Shown: piece after piece, positions 53,469 through 62,822 of the stretch | How the letters are laid out: each line of letters begins with the position of its first letter | Numbering within the stretch: the stretch's first letter is position 1 | NCBI RefSeq assembly: GCF_003932715.1 | Contig: NZ_CP020700.1 | Span: 2,626,501-2,690,500, forward strand | Origin: Streptomyces tsukubensis | Lineage (GTDB): Bacteria > Actinomycetota > Actinomycetes > Streptomycetales > Streptomycetaceae | Length of the DNA stretch: 64,000 nucleotides | Direction: 5' to 3' | Notes under the pieces: model-generated | What the model was told of the DNA's origin: nothing | Database searches by the model: none | The model's input: only the letters and a program-made list of their open reading frames with translations | Made by a program: the position numbers and the translations under genes

Positions 53469-56400
53469 ATGTCAGGCATCACCGATGGCCGCGAACCGGT
53501 TGCCGGATTGTACGAACAGCTCATCACGGTGCGGCTGGAGAAGCAGTTGGCCCGCCTCCGCAGCATGGAAGATTGGCGGGTCGTCGAGGGCGAGATCGGA
53601 CCGGAGTCAACCCCTCACGTCCTCGCCCGGCATATCGCCACCTCGGTGCATCAGGCCCTGCAGCAACTGAAGCCCGACCAACAGGTCGACGCCGCCAATC
53701 ACATTCTCGATGCCATTGCCTCACTGACCGATGTACAAGGCTGGGCAGACCTCTCCCTTACGGTTGACCGGATCGTTGCCGGACCTCGCCAACTGCTCGC
53801 CCTGGCGGAGCGGGAGGAGAAGGGCGTCTACACCATGCGGCCGGCCACCCCGTTGTCCGATGCGGCCCTGATCACCAACTCCCCCGATGACCCCAGCCTC
53901 GGTTTTGAACTGCGGGCCGAACTCGCGACCGCAGACAGCGTCGATCTGCTCTGCGCATTCGTCAAGTGGCACGGCCTTCGAGTGCTGGAGCAATCGCTGA
54001 CGGCCGCCCACGCCCGAGGCGTCCCCATCCGTGTCATCACGACGACCTACATCGGGGCCACGGAGCGCCGCGCCCTCGACAAGTTGGTCGAGAAGTTCCA
54101 TGCAGAAGTCAAGATCAACTATGAACTCCGCGCTACTCGCCTCCACGCCAAGGCATGGCTGTTCCGACGCAACAGTGGCTACCACACGGCATATGTGGGC
54201 AGCTCCAACCTGTCAAAGACCGCCCTGCTCGATGGCCTTGAGTGGAACGTACGTCTGTCGTCGGTGACCACACCTGACGTCCTACGCAAGTTCACCGCTA
54301 CCTTCGACTCCTACTGGAGCGAACGGGTCTTCGAGGCCTATGACCCCGAGAAGGATGCGAGCCGCGTCGACCAAGCGCTCCAGCAAGCCAGCCGGGGTAC
54401 AGCAGGTGGACCGGCAGGCCAGCACATCACCTTGTCCGGTCTGGAGGTGCGCCCCTACGCCCACCAGCGCGACATGCTGGAGCGGCTCGACGCCGAACGG
54501 CTCGTTCATGACCGACACCGCAATTTGCTGGTTGCGGCGACGGGCACGGGAAAAACGGTGATGGCCGCGCTTGACTACAAGAATCTAAGAAAGCAGCACG
54601 GCCGGGACCTACGCCTCCTCTTCATTGCCCATCGCCAAGAGATCCTCCGGCAATCGCTGCGCACCTACCAGGATGTACTCACGGACGCCAACTTCGGCGA
54701 AGAGATGCACAGTGGAATCGTTCCTCAGACTCGAAATCACATCTTTGCCAGCGTCCAGTCCTTGCACGCCCAGGCCCTAGATGGATTCGCACCTGATCAT
54801 TTCGATGTCATCGTCATCGACGAGTTCCACCATGGAGTGTCCCCCACCTACCAGAAGATCATCAATCACTTCACACCCATCGAACTGTTGGGCCTGACCG
54901 CCACGCCGGAGCGAATGGACGGCAGAAACGTTCAGGACGAGTTCTTCGAGGGGAGGATTGCCGCCGAGCTTCGCCTGTGGGAGGCGCTGGAGAATGAGCT
55001 CTTGAGCCCCTTCCACTATTTCGGCATCACCGACAACACGGACATGGGGGCCGTTTCCTGGAAGCGTGGAGCTTACGACGTATCCGAACTCAGCAATCTC
55101 TTCACAGGGAACGACGCCCGCGCCCGACTGGTGATCAAAGCCGTCATGGACAAGGTGAGCGATCCCTACACCATGCGCGCCCTGGGGTTTTGCGTCTCCG
55201 TGACGCATGCAGAATTCATGGCGGAATTCTTCCGGCGTGCCAACTTTCGATCTATCGCACTTTCCGGAAACACGCCTCGACAGCAGCGCAAAGAGGCACT
55301 CGACGCTTTGCGCTCCGGTGAACTTCAGATCATCTTCTCCGTTGATCTCTTCAACGAAGGGCTCGATGTACCGGACGTCGACACACTCCTCCTATTGCGT
55401 CCGACCTCCAGCGCCACGGTTTTCCTCCAGCAGTTGGGGCGAGGACTACGCCGGAGCGACGATAAGGCAGTACTCACGGTCTTGGACTTCATCGGCCAAC
55501 ATCGGAAGGAGTTCAGGTTCGAGGAGCAGTTCCGGGCTCTGACGAATCTCACTCGAAACCGCCTGGTCGCCAATATGGAGGGTGATTTCCCACAGCTCCC
55601 CTCGGGATGTCAGATCATTCTGGAGCCCAAGGCGAAGGCACTCATTATTGATAACATCCGCAGCCAGCTGAACGTCAATGTGAATCAACTGGCTCGCGAG
55701 GTCGGCAGGTATGGCGAAACACGGCTGGGTGACTACCTCCGTGAGAGCGGCCGGGAACTGAAGGAGATCTACCGGAGCAGGGAGAACTCATGGACGGGCC
55801 TGCTGCGCCGAGCCCAGCTCCTCAGCGCCCCCTCGCCAGAGGGAGAGATGGCCTTCCTCAAGCGCATTCCGGCGTTCCTCCACGTTGACGACCCGGCCCG
55901 GGCCGCGGCCTACACCAAGCTCCTATCCGACGAAGCCCCTTCCTACGAGGAGCTCGACGAGCGCGAGCAGGCCTATGCTCGGATGTTCTTCTTCTCCCTC
56001 TGGCCCCGCAGCGATTTCGCCAGCTATCAGGAGGGGTTCGACCTCCTCAGCCCTCAGAACGCCTTCCGGGATGAGCTCCGCCAAGTCCTTGCCCATGCGC
56101 TTGACCAAGTGGACCACGTCCCGCTCCCGCTGGGCGGCCCACTGGCCGAGCTCCCCCTCTCCGTACACGCCTCATACAGTCGCGAGGAAATCCTGTCTGG
56201 ACTTGGCTTGGCGCTCGTCGGCGGCCGCCAGCCGGGAGATTTCCGCGAAGGCGCCTTCTGGTGTCCAAGCATCCGCACAGATGCCCTCCTCATCACACTG
56301 GAGAAGAACGAGAAGGACTTTTCACCCCAGACCCGCTACCACGACTACGCCCTCAACGAGTCCCTCTTCCACTGGGAGTCCCAGAACAACACTTCGGAGG

Positions 56401-56630
56401 CAACCGGCGTCGGGAAGAGATACCAAAACCACCGAGCCGAGGGCTCTCATGTCCTCCCGTTCGTGCGCCGATACAAGGAGACGGACATCGGCAGGCCTCA
56501 GCCGTGGATGCTGCTCGGACCGGCCGATTACGTCGACCACCAAGGCAACAAGCCGATGGGGATCACCTGGCGACTCCAGCATGAGATGCCAGCCGATGTG
56601 TGGACCTACTCCACCATCGCCACCGGGTAA
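53469..56630 (+). CDS. PLD-nuclease/SF2 helicase/DUF3427 protein, SauUSI-like type IV restriction enzyme
   Basis: 1053 residues. The N-terminal phospholipase-D-type nuclease (~120-290) carries HAK (His226, Lys228) and YVGSSNLS. The SF2 helicase (~325-650) has ATGTGKT (357-363), VIVIDEFHHG, GLTATPERMDG, FSVDLFNEGLDVPDVD and QQLGRGLRRSD. The rest (~700-1053) fits DUF3427, which in SauUSI is thought to read methylated cytosine. Domain order is that of SauUSI, which cuts 5-methylcytosine DNA. Codon use is unlike the neighbours: in the 60 bases from 55201, 31 are G/C, against 42 of 60 from 53041, suggesting transfer. No partner methylase is nearby, as expected for type IV. Confidence 0.88.
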   Translation: MSGITDGREPVAGLYEQLITVRLEKQLARLRSMEDWRVVEGEIGPESTPHVLARHIATSVHQALQQLKPDQQVDAANHILDAIASLTDVQGWADLSLTVDRIVAGPRQLLALAEREEKGVYTMRPATPLSDAALITNSPDDPSLGFELRAELATADSVDLLCAFVKWHGLRVLEQSLTAAHARGVPIRVITTTYIGATERRALDKLVEKFHAEVKINYELRATRLHAKAWLFRRNSGYHTAYVGSSNLSKTALLDGLEWNVRLSSVTTPDVLRKFTATFDSYWSERVFEAYDPEKDASRVDQALQQASRGTAGGPAGQHITLSGLEVRPYAHQRDMLERLDAERLVHDRHRNLLVAATGTGKTVMAALDYKNLRKQHGRDLRLLFIAHRQEILRQSLRTYQDVLTDANFGEEMHSGIVPQTRNHIFASVQSLHAQALDGFAPDHFDVIVIDEFHHGVSPTYQKIINHFTPIELLGLTATPERMDGRNVQDEFFEGRIAAELRLWEALENELLSPFHYFGITDNTDMGAVSWKRGAYDVSELSNLFTGNDARARLVIKAVMDKVSDPYTMRALGFCVSVTHAEFMAEFFRRANFRSIALSGNTPRQQRKEALDALRSGELQIIFSVDLFNEGLDVPDVDTLLLLRPTSSATVFLQQLGRGLRRSDDKAVLTVLDFIGQHRKEFRFEEQFRALTNLTRNRLVANMEGDFPQLPSGCQIILEPKAKALIIDNIRSQLNVNVNQLAREVGRYGETRLGDYLRESGRELKEIYRSRENSWTGLLRRAQLLSAPSPEGEMAFLKRIPAFLHVDDPARAAAYTKLLSDEAPSYEELDEREQAYARMFFFSLWPRSDFASYQEGFDLLSPQNAFRDELRQVLAHALDQVDHVPLPLGGPLAELPLSVHASYSREEILSGLGLALVGGRQPGDFREGAFWCPSIRTDALLITLEKNEKDFSPQTRYHDYALNESLFHWESQNNTSEATGVGKRYQNHRAEGSHVLPFVRRYKETDIGRPQPWMLLGPADYVDHQGNKPMGITWRLQHEMPADVWTYSTIATG

Positions 56631-56930
56631 CAGCCAGGACGCCCACACCTGACACAGCATCAGAGATGTGGTACTAGATGCCCCTACCAACAGAACCACT
56701 GCAGGTCACGAAGGAGCCGACACGGCAGAGGGCGCACCCGGCTAGCCGAGAATTCGAGCAGACGATCGAACGACTCAAGATCGTTCTGGCTTGTTTTGCA
56801 CGCTTTGCGATGGCCGAGCGCACCGGCTTCATCACGACTCGGCATCATCTGCACCCATGACCCCCCGTTTTCCCGCCCGGAACGCCATGCTCAGCCCTCT
56901 CGGAACTGTTCTGTCTGTCTTGGGGTGCAC
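56631..56930. other. Spacer between restriction gene and lipoprotein gene
   Basis: 300 bp of lower-G+C DNA. GAACGA-CTCAAGA-TCGTTC (about 56767-56785) could be a weak terminator. A 60-codon frame at 56678 has no ribosome-binding site or family match and is probably debris from the same insertion. Confidence 0.45.
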
Positions 56931-57428
56931 ATGTCGCCGATATATGCGCGTGGGCGCATCGCTCTAACCACTGCGGGGGTTGTCGCCCTGCTGGGGGCGG
57001 TGGTCGGTTGTGGAGTGGAAACGGCTGGGAAGGAGGACACGGCGCCGGGAAGCACCGGTGTGGGGACTGCCGAGGCGTCCGCCACGGGCTCTGATCAGGG
57101 GAGTCTGTTGCTGCGGGACGACGAGGGGCAGGCCGTGACCGCCGAGGAATTGGTGGTGAAGGTGTTGTCCAACGACGCCGTGAACCTGGCCGACGGGACC
57201 GGGATGCCGCTGGCCCAGGCGCAGGAGGACGGGGATGTGCAGATCACCGTCGAGAGCGGGCCCGGGAGCGGAACCGCGAAGGTGGAGGACGGGGCGATCC
57301 TGTACACGTCCAACCCCGACTACGAGGGCCAGGACGTGATCCACTACCGGGTGACGTTCAAGGGGGCCAAGGAGCCCATGACGGCGAGCGCCGAGCTGCG
57401 GATCAGTGTGAGGCCCGGCGAGAAGTAG
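56931..57428 (+). CDS. Lipoprotein with Ig-like/cadherin-like domain
   Basis: 165 residues from ATG 56931. The signal peptide ends with lipobox AVVGC. After a Thr/Ser/Gly-rich linker, one beta-sandwich domain (~70-162) contains VKVLSNDAVNLADG, DGAILYTSNPDYEGQD and VIHYRVTFKG, the pattern of Ig-like/VCBS-cadherin repeat modules. It is likely surface-anchored by lipid; binding partner unknown. Confidence 0.8.
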   Translation: MSPIYARGRIALTTAGVVALLGAVVGCGVETAGKEDTAPGSTGVGTAEASATGSDQGSLLLRDDEGQAVTAEELVVKVLSNDAVNLADGTGMPLAQAQEDGDVQITVESGPGSGTAKVEDGAILYTSNPDYEGQDVIHYRVTFKGAKEPMTASAELRISVRPGEK

Positions 57429-57436
57429 CCGGATGC

Positions 57437-57487
57437 CCCGTTCCCGGCGGCCGGCCTCGGGGGTGGCCTCGGGCAGCCGGGAACGGG
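57437..57487. terminator. Hairpin terminator after the lipoprotein gene
   Basis: CCCGTTCCCGGC (57437-57448) and GCCGGGAACGGG (57476-57487): a perfect 12-bp stem. The 27-nt loop is itself G/C-rich. Confidence 0.65.
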
Positions 57488-57640
57488 ATGGCCGCGGCGG
57501 CCGGGGGGACATGGCCGGTCGCCGCAGTGCCGGAGAGGGCCCCGCTCCGTTGCGGGTCCTCTGCCCTGGAAACGGACGCGGACCCCGGATCGGTTCACTC
57601 GGGGGCGTACATCCGGGGCAGAGAATTGCCGCGGCCGCCG

Positions 57641-59083
57641 TCAGCCGCCGAAGGCGTGCACCACGGTGTAGATCAGCAGTCCCGCGAGCGCGCCGACCAC
57701 CGTGCCGTTGATCCTGATGAACTGCAGATCGCGGCCGATGTGCGCTTCGATCTTGCGCGACGTGTGCTCGGCGTCCCAGCTCGCCACGGTGTCGGAGATC
57801 AGCGAGGTGATCTCACCGCGGTAGGTGGTGACCACATAGACCGCCGCGTCCTCGACCCAGCCGTCGAGCTTCCCCTGGAGCCGCTCGTCCGTCGCGAGCT
57901 TCGCGCCCAGGCTGAGCAGCGAGGCCCGCGCGCGCAGGCGCAGTTCGCTCCGGTCGTCCTCCGCGGCCGAGATGATCATGGTGCGGACGGAGGACCAGGC
58001 GGACGCGATCACGTCCTGTACCTCGGTACGGGAGAGGAGGTCCGACTTCATCCGCTCCACCCGGGCCCGGGTCTCCGTATCGGACTGGAGGTCGGAGGCG
58101 AAGTCGGTGAGGAAGCGGTCGATGGCATCGCGCGCCGGGTGGCCCGGCATATCGCGCATCTCGGTGATGAAGCGGAGCAGCTCGCGGTAGACCCGCTCGC
58201 CGACCTTGCGGTCCACGAAGCGCGGGGTCCAGCCCGGTGCCCCGCCCTCGACCGCGTCCATCACGGAGTCGGCGTGCTCGACCAGCCAGTCGTGGGCGCG
58301 GGCGCAGATCAGGTCGACGGCCTTGTGGTGGGCACCGTCGGAGACCACCTTCTCCAGGGTCTTCCCGACCCCGGGCGCGATCTCCACGGCGTTCGCCCGG
58401 CGGGTGATCGCCTCACCGACGACGGCCTGGACGTCGGAGTCCCGCAGGACGGTCAGCGCCCCGCGCAGGGCCGTGGACAGCTCGGCCGTCACCCGGTCCG
58501 CATGCTCCGGTTCGGAGAGCCACATGCCGAGCCTGCGGCCGATTCCCAGGGCGCGCAGCCGGGCCCGTACGACGTCCTCGGAGAGGAAGTTCTCGCCGAC
58601 GAAGGTGCCCAGAGAGGCGCCGAGCTGGTCCTTCTTGTTCGGGATGATCGCCGTGTGCGGGATCGGCAGGCCCAGGGGGTGCCGGAAGAGGGCGGTCACC
58701 GCGAACCAGTCCGCGAGCGCGCCGACCATACCGGCCTCCGCCGCCGCGGCCACATAGCCGGCCCAGGGGCCGGCGCCGGAGTTCTTCGCCCAGGTCGCGA
58801 GGGCGAAGACCAGGGCCACGAAGAGCAGCAGACCGGTCGCCATCGTCTTCATCCGGCGCACGCCCCGCTGCTTCTCGGCGTCCGCCTCGGTGTAGGCGAA
58901 GGAGGGCAGACCGGAGCGGGGGGCACGGCCGCCCCCGCCCCCGCCGGTGCGCCGCGCCCCGGCGGCCGGAGGTCCCGCCGCGAGCGGCGGACGGCCGGCC
59001 TCCGGTGCCGGTGACCGGCCGTCGGCCGTCTTTCCGCCCTCGGAGGCCGGTTCTTCCGGCTGCTCCCGTTCCGTACTGTTCAT
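57641..59083 (-). CDS. DUF445 membrane protein
   Basis: 480 residues from ATG 59083 (GGAG upstream). The N-terminal ~75 residues are Pro/Gly-rich, followed by TM helix 1 (MATGLLLFVALVFALATWA) and a second hydrophobic segment (WAGYVAAAAEAGMVGALADWFAVTALF) containing the DUF445 motif ADWFAV. A long helical middle (~150-450) follows and a C-terminal TM helix (VVGALAGLLIYTVVHAFGG). Members of the family are uncharacterised inner-membrane proteins with long coiled regions. Confidence 0.9.
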   Translation of the reverse strand: MNSTEREQPEEPASEGGKTADGRSPAPEAGRPPLAAGPPAAGARRTGGGGGGRAPRSGLPSFAYTEADAEKQRGVRRMKTMATGLLLFVALVFALATWAKNSGAGPWAGYVAAAAEAGMVGALADWFAVTALFRHPLGLPIPHTAIIPNKKDQLGASLGTFVGENFLSEDVVRARLRALGIGRRLGMWLSEPEHADRVTAELSTALRGALTVLRDSDVQAVVGEAITRRANAVEIAPGVGKTLEKVVSDGAHHKAVDLICARAHDWLVEHADSVMDAVEGGAPGWTPRFVDRKVGERVYRELLRFITEMRDMPGHPARDAIDRFLTDFASDLQSDTETRARVERMKSDLLSRTEVQDVIASAWSSVRTMIISAAEDDRSELRLRARASLLSLGAKLATDERLQGKLDGWVEDAAVYVVTTYRGEITSLISDTVASWDAEHTSRKIEAHIGRDLQFIRINGTVVGALAGLLIYTVVHAFGG

Positions 59084-59206
59084 CCTGCTCCACCCGTCCA
59101 CGCGCACCCCGTACACATTGTCCCTGCCTCAGGGACTCCCGGGGCGCACCCGGAGTTCCCGCCGCGCGGAAGCAGGTGCGGAAGCGGGTACGGAAGCAGG
59201 TGCCGT

Positions 59207-59902
59207 TCAGCCGAGCCGGCGGTGGTCTTCGCCCTCGCTGAGCCGGCTACGGCTGCGGGCTTCCCGCTCGCGCTCGGCCTTCTGGCGCTGCCGGTCGGCC
59301 TTGGTCCGCTTGCGGGTGACGACGACACCGCCCATCAGGGCCAGGCCCTGGACGCGGATACGGGGAGCGGCCGGGTCGATCCGGGGCTCCACGCCGCCTT
59401 CTTCGCGGAAGCGGCCCATGACCCGGGCGCCGGTGACCTCGACCGTGACCTCCGGGGGTACGGTGATGTCGATCCGGCCCATGATCGACCAGCAGCGGAC
59501 GGTGATCTCACGGTCCTCGAAGTTCGCTTCCCGTAGATCCAGATCGCCGCCGCCCATCAGCGCGAACGCCTTGAAGACCCGGGGCACGGTCCAGCCGCCC
59601 CGGCGGTCGAAGCCGCCCCAGAGGGCGAAGGCCTGCTGGGAGGTGGCCCGGCCGCCGATGCGGTCGGTCCAGCGCTGCGGCGCCTGTCCGGCGGCCGCGG
59701 AGGGGGAACCACCGCGGGAGTTCCCGGGCAGATCGTTGACGAGTAATTCCAGGTCACCGCTGGTCCGGGCGCGATAGGCCGCATCGAGTCGCTCGTTGAA
59801 CTCGTCCATGCTGAGCCGGCCCTCCGCCACCGCCTCCCGGAGCCGTTCAGTGATCCGTTCACGTTCGGTGTCCGAGGCACGCATCTCGGGGAGTTCACTC
59901 AT
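59207..59902 (-). CDS. DUF1707 domain protein with LiaF-like C-terminal domain
   Basis: 231 residues from ATG 59902. The N-terminal DUF1707 helix set (~5-60; MRASDTERERITERLREAVA, LSMDEFNERLDAAY) is followed by a linker and a beta-helix-like DUF2154/LiaF-type region (~115-195; FKAFALMGGGDLDLREANF, CWSIMGRIDITVP, RVMGRFREEGG, GLALMGGVVVTRK). The last 30 residues are strongly charged. The start lies 15 bp after the ABC ATPase gene, so it belongs to that operon. It may sense envelope stress linked to the exporter (inference). Confidence 0.88.
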   Translation of the reverse strand: MSELPEMRASDTERERITERLREAVAEGRLSMDEFNERLDAAYRARTSGDLELLVNDLPGNSRGGSPSAAAGQAPQRWTDRIGGRATSQQAFALWGGFDRRGGWTVPRVFKAFALMGGGDLDLREANFEDREITVRCWSIMGRIDITVPPEVTVEVTGARVMGRFREEGGVEPRIDPAAPRIRVQGLALMGGVVVTRKRTKADRQRQKAEREREARSRSRLSEGEDHRRLG

Positions 59903-59916
59903 GAGGTAAAGGATAG

Positions 59917-60960
59917 TCAAACTCTGCTCCGGCCCCCGGGGCGATCCGCGTACATCCTGGCGATCACGGCTTCGATGTCCGGTTCACGTACCGAAAGATC
60001 CACCACCGGGTAGGCGGCGGCGAGTTCGGCCACCAGGGGGGCCGCCGACCGGTCCGCGGGGAAGGCCAGCCACTGCCGCGGGCCCTCGACCCGTACCGTA
60101 CGGGCCAGTCCGGTCTCCAGCGGCGGCAGTTCGCGTGCCAGGTCGACGACGAGGATCCGCTCGCTCTCGCCCGCCTCGTGGAGTCCGGCGAGGGGACCGT
60201 CGTACATCAGTTTGCCGTGGTCGATGACCATCACCCGGCGGCACAACTGCTCGATATCGGTCAGATCGTGGGTGGTCAGCAGGATGGTGACGGACCGTTC
60301 GGCGTTGAGTTCGCGCAGGAACTCCCGGACCTTCGCCTTGGAGACGACGTCGAGGCCGATCGTCGGCTCGTCGAGATAGAGGACCTCGGGGTCGTGCAGC
60401 AGGGCCGCCGCGATATCGCCGCGCATCCGCTGGCCGAGCGACAGCTGCCGTACCGGCACGTCCATGAGCCGGCCCAGGTCGAGCAGGTCCACACAGCGGT
60501 CGAGGTTCTCCCGGAACCGGCGGTCCGGGATCCGGTACATCCGGTGGACCAGCCGGTACGAGTCCCTCAGCGGCAGGTCCCACCAGAGCGTCGTGCGCTG
60601 GCCGAAGACCACCCCGATCCGGCGCGCCAGGACGGTGCGTTCGCGCGCGGGGTCGATCCCGGCGACCCGGACCCGGCCGCCGCTGGGGGTGAGGATGCCG
60701 GTGAGCATTTTGATCGTGGTGGACTTGCCGGCGCCGTTCGGGCCGATGTAGCCGACCATCTCGCCGCGCGGGACGGTGAAGGAGATCCCGTCCACGGCCC
60801 TCACCTGCTGTTTCTCCCGTCGCAGCAGTCCCGCGCGCTTACGGATGTCGAAGACCTTCTCCACGTCGGTCAGCTCGATGACGGGGGCGGGGACGGACGA
60901 GGGGCGGGAGGCGGGAACAGGGGAGCCGGGGGCTGCGGGGGTTGTGTGGGGGTCGGTCAT
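59917..60960 (-). CDS. ABC-2 exporter ATP-binding protein
   Basis: 347 residues. Walker A GPNGAGKSTT (~74), Q-loop area GVVFGQRTTLWWDL, signature LSLGQRMRGDIAAAL, Walker B VLYLDEPTIGLD and H-loop LLTTHDLTD. The DrrA-like C-terminal extension (~265-345) is present. FGQRTTLWWDLP is a hallmark of the ATPases that partner with DUF990/ABC_2-type permeases. It follows its two permease genes by 9 bp. Confidence 0.93.
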   Translation of the reverse strand: MTDPHTTPAAPGSPVPASRPSSVPAPVIELTDVEKVFDIRKRAGLLRREKQQVRAVDGISFTVPRGEMVGYIGPNGAGKSTTIKMLTGILTPSGGRVRVAGIDPARERTVLARRIGVVFGQRTTLWWDLPLRDSYRLVHRMYRIPDRRFRENLDRCVDLLDLGRLMDVPVRQLSLGQRMRGDIAAALLHDPEVLYLDEPTIGLDVVSKAKVREFLRELNAERSVTILLTTHDLTDIEQLCRRVMVIDHGKLMYDGPLAGLHEAGESERILVVDLARELPPLETGLARTVRVEGPRQWLAFPADRSAAPLVAELAAAYPVVDLSVREPDIEAVIARMYADRPGGRSRV

Positions 60961-60969
60961 GGCGGGCGG

Positions 60970-61812
60970 TCAGCTCCCTGTGCTGCGGTAGGTACGGAGG
61001 CCCGCGCGCCACGCCAGCCCGGCGAGCGCACAGGCGGCCGCCGCGACGAAGGGCGGCGCGAAGGCCAGCCACTGCGGGACGTCCAGCGGATAGGGCCGCC
61101 CCAGGACGTACAGTCCGGGCAGCCAGTTCACGAAGGCGAGCGGTACGACGAAGGTCACGCCCCGCACCAGGTCCTGGGCGAAGACCGTCGGCGGGTACTG
61201 GAGCATGGTCACCCCGCCGTAGGTGAAGGAGTTCTGTACCTCGGCGGCGTCCTGCGCCCAGAACTGGAACGCCGCCCCGGCCACGAAGACGGCACCGAAC
61301 AGCACCCCGCCGCTGATCACCATCACGGGCACCAGCAGCACCTTGGCGGGGGTCCACGCCACATCCGTCACGGCCAGTCCGTAGCCGAGGACCACCAGCC
61401 CCTGCGTGACCCGGCCCACCCGGCGCAGCGCGAAGCGGTCGGCGGCGAGCTGGGCCAGGACGGGTACGGGACGGACGAGGAAGGTGTCGAGGGTGCCGTC
61501 GCGCACCCGCCGCCCCAGCCGGTCGGTGGAGCCCAGGAAGAGATCGGTGAGGCCGAAGGCGGTGGAGGCGGTGCCGTAGAGGAAGGCGATCTCGCCGAGC
61601 GGATAGCCGCCGAGTGCGTCCACATGGGAGAACATCAGCATCACGGCGACGAAGTCGAAGGCGCTGAAGGCGAAGCTCGCGAAGACGGCGAGCACGAAGG
61701 ACGCCCGGTAGGCCAGGGTGGAGCGGATCCACATGGCCGTGATCAGTCCGTACGCCCGCAGGGCGGCGAGCCCCGCCCGCTCCTCCCGGTACCCGGCCAC
61801 CCGCTCAGCCAC
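60970..61812 (-). CDS. ABC-2 exporter permease, second subunit
   Basis: 280 residues from GTG 61812. It has about six TM segments (FVLAVFASFAFSAFDFVAVML, VLLVPVMVISGGVLFGAVF, FVAAAACALAGLAWRAG) and the loop DGTLDTFLVRPVPVLAQL, which is typical of this permease family. It overlaps the first permease gene by 8 nt. It works with the ATPase encoded next; substrate unknown. Confidence 0.9.
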   Translation of the reverse strand: MAERVAGYREERAGLAALRAYGLITAMWIRSTLAYRASFVLAVFASFAFSAFDFVAVMLMFSHVDALGGYPLGEIAFLYGTASTAFGLTDLFLGSTDRLGRRVRDGTLDTFLVRPVPVLAQLAADRFALRRVGRVTQGLVVLGYGLAVTDVAWTPAKVLLVPVMVISGGVLFGAVFVAGAAFQFWAQDAAEVQNSFTYGGVTMLQYPPTVFAQDLVRGVTFVVPLAFVNWLPGLYVLGRPYPLDVPQWLAFAPPFVAAAACALAGLAWRAGLRTYRSTGS

Positions 61813-62605
61813 CCTGGACCACCACCCTCCGTGTCGCCGTCGCCTGAAGGAGCCGTCCGGCCGTCAGCAGGACCGCCGCCCACCCGGCCTGGAAGGCGTA
61901 CGCCCCCGCCAGCTCCCAGCCTGTGCGCTTGCCCAGCAGCACATCGGCCGGGATCTGGAGGTACGAGGACCAGGGCAGCGCCCGTGCGATCTCCCCCAGC
62001 ACCCCGGGGAAGACGTTGAGCGGCAGCAGCATCCCGGAGAAGAACGTCCCCGCCAGCGCGCTCAGCTGCATCACCCCCGCGCCGTCGAGCAGCCAGAACG
62101 CGGAGAGCGCCACCAGGTAGCGGATCGCGAAGCTGACCACGAGCCCCAGCCAGATCGCGGCCAGGAACGCGGCCCAGGTCAGCGGGGAGGCCGGCAGGGC
62201 CAGATCGAAGACGAACGCGCCGACGCCCATGGGGACGATCCCACGGCCCAGCAGCTGGAACGCGGCCCGGCCGAGGTCCCCGGCCAGCCAGAAGAGCTGC
62301 AGGTCCACGGGCCGGTAGAGGTCGATGGCGATATCGCCGCTGCGGATCCGTTCGATCAGTTCGCCCTCGAAGCCGCCGCCCATCATCGCGCAGGCGGTCA
62401 GCAGCGCCTGGCCCAGCCAGACATAGGTGAGGGCCTCGTCCAGACCGTAGCCGCCGAGCCGCGGCCGCTGGTCCCAGAGGGCGATGTAGGTGGCCGCGAT
62501 GATGAAGCCGAAGACGATGTTGGTGAACATCCCGGCCGCGGTGGCCATCCGATAGGCGGCGAAACGGCGGAATCCGCCGACGGCCACGACTCCGTACAGC
62601 CGCAC
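61805..62605 (-). CDS. ABC-2 exporter permease, first subunit
   Basis: 266 residues from GTG 62605, chosen for GGGGAGGG eight bases upstream; the frame opens much earlier without support. Six hydrophobic segments and the family loop ERIRSGDIAIDLYRPVDLQLFW near residue 85, homologous to the loop of the partner permease. It heads a four-gene operon (permease, permease, ATPase, DUF1707). It is divergent from the penicillin-binding protein gene across 217 bp. Confidence 0.9.
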   Translation of the reverse strand: MRLYGVVAVGGFRRFAAYRMATAAGMFTNIVFGFIIAATYIALWDQRPRLGGYGLDEALTYVWLGQALLTACAMMGGGFEGELIERIRSGDIAIDLYRPVDLQLFWLAGDLGRAAFQLLGRGIVPMGVGAFVFDLALPASPLTWAAFLAAIWLGLVVSFAIRYLVALSAFWLLDGAGVMQLSALAGTFFSGMLLPLNVFPGVLGEIARALPWSSYLQIPADVLLGKRTGWELAGAYAFQAGWAAVLLTAGRLLQATATRRVVVQGG

Positions 62606-62822
62606 GTGCGTTTCCCTCCCCGGGCGCTGGTCGTTGTCCTCGGTATCGCGTGCGGCATGCGGCGTACGCAGCACTCGGTGCAGTGGAGTGCGGTGCCGCG
62701 CCGTCGTCGCGCCAAAACGCTGGAGCCTAGTACGCGCCACCGCGCCGCGCGACCCGTTTTCGCCGGGATCCCCACCCGCGGGGGTCCGGGGAACAGCAGA
62801 CCGAAAAGTGCAGTATGTGCCT

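Noticed and set aside
56678..56860. 60-codon frame downstream of the restriction gene
   Set aside because: No ribosome-binding site and no family match; contains a hairpin that reads better as a weak terminator.
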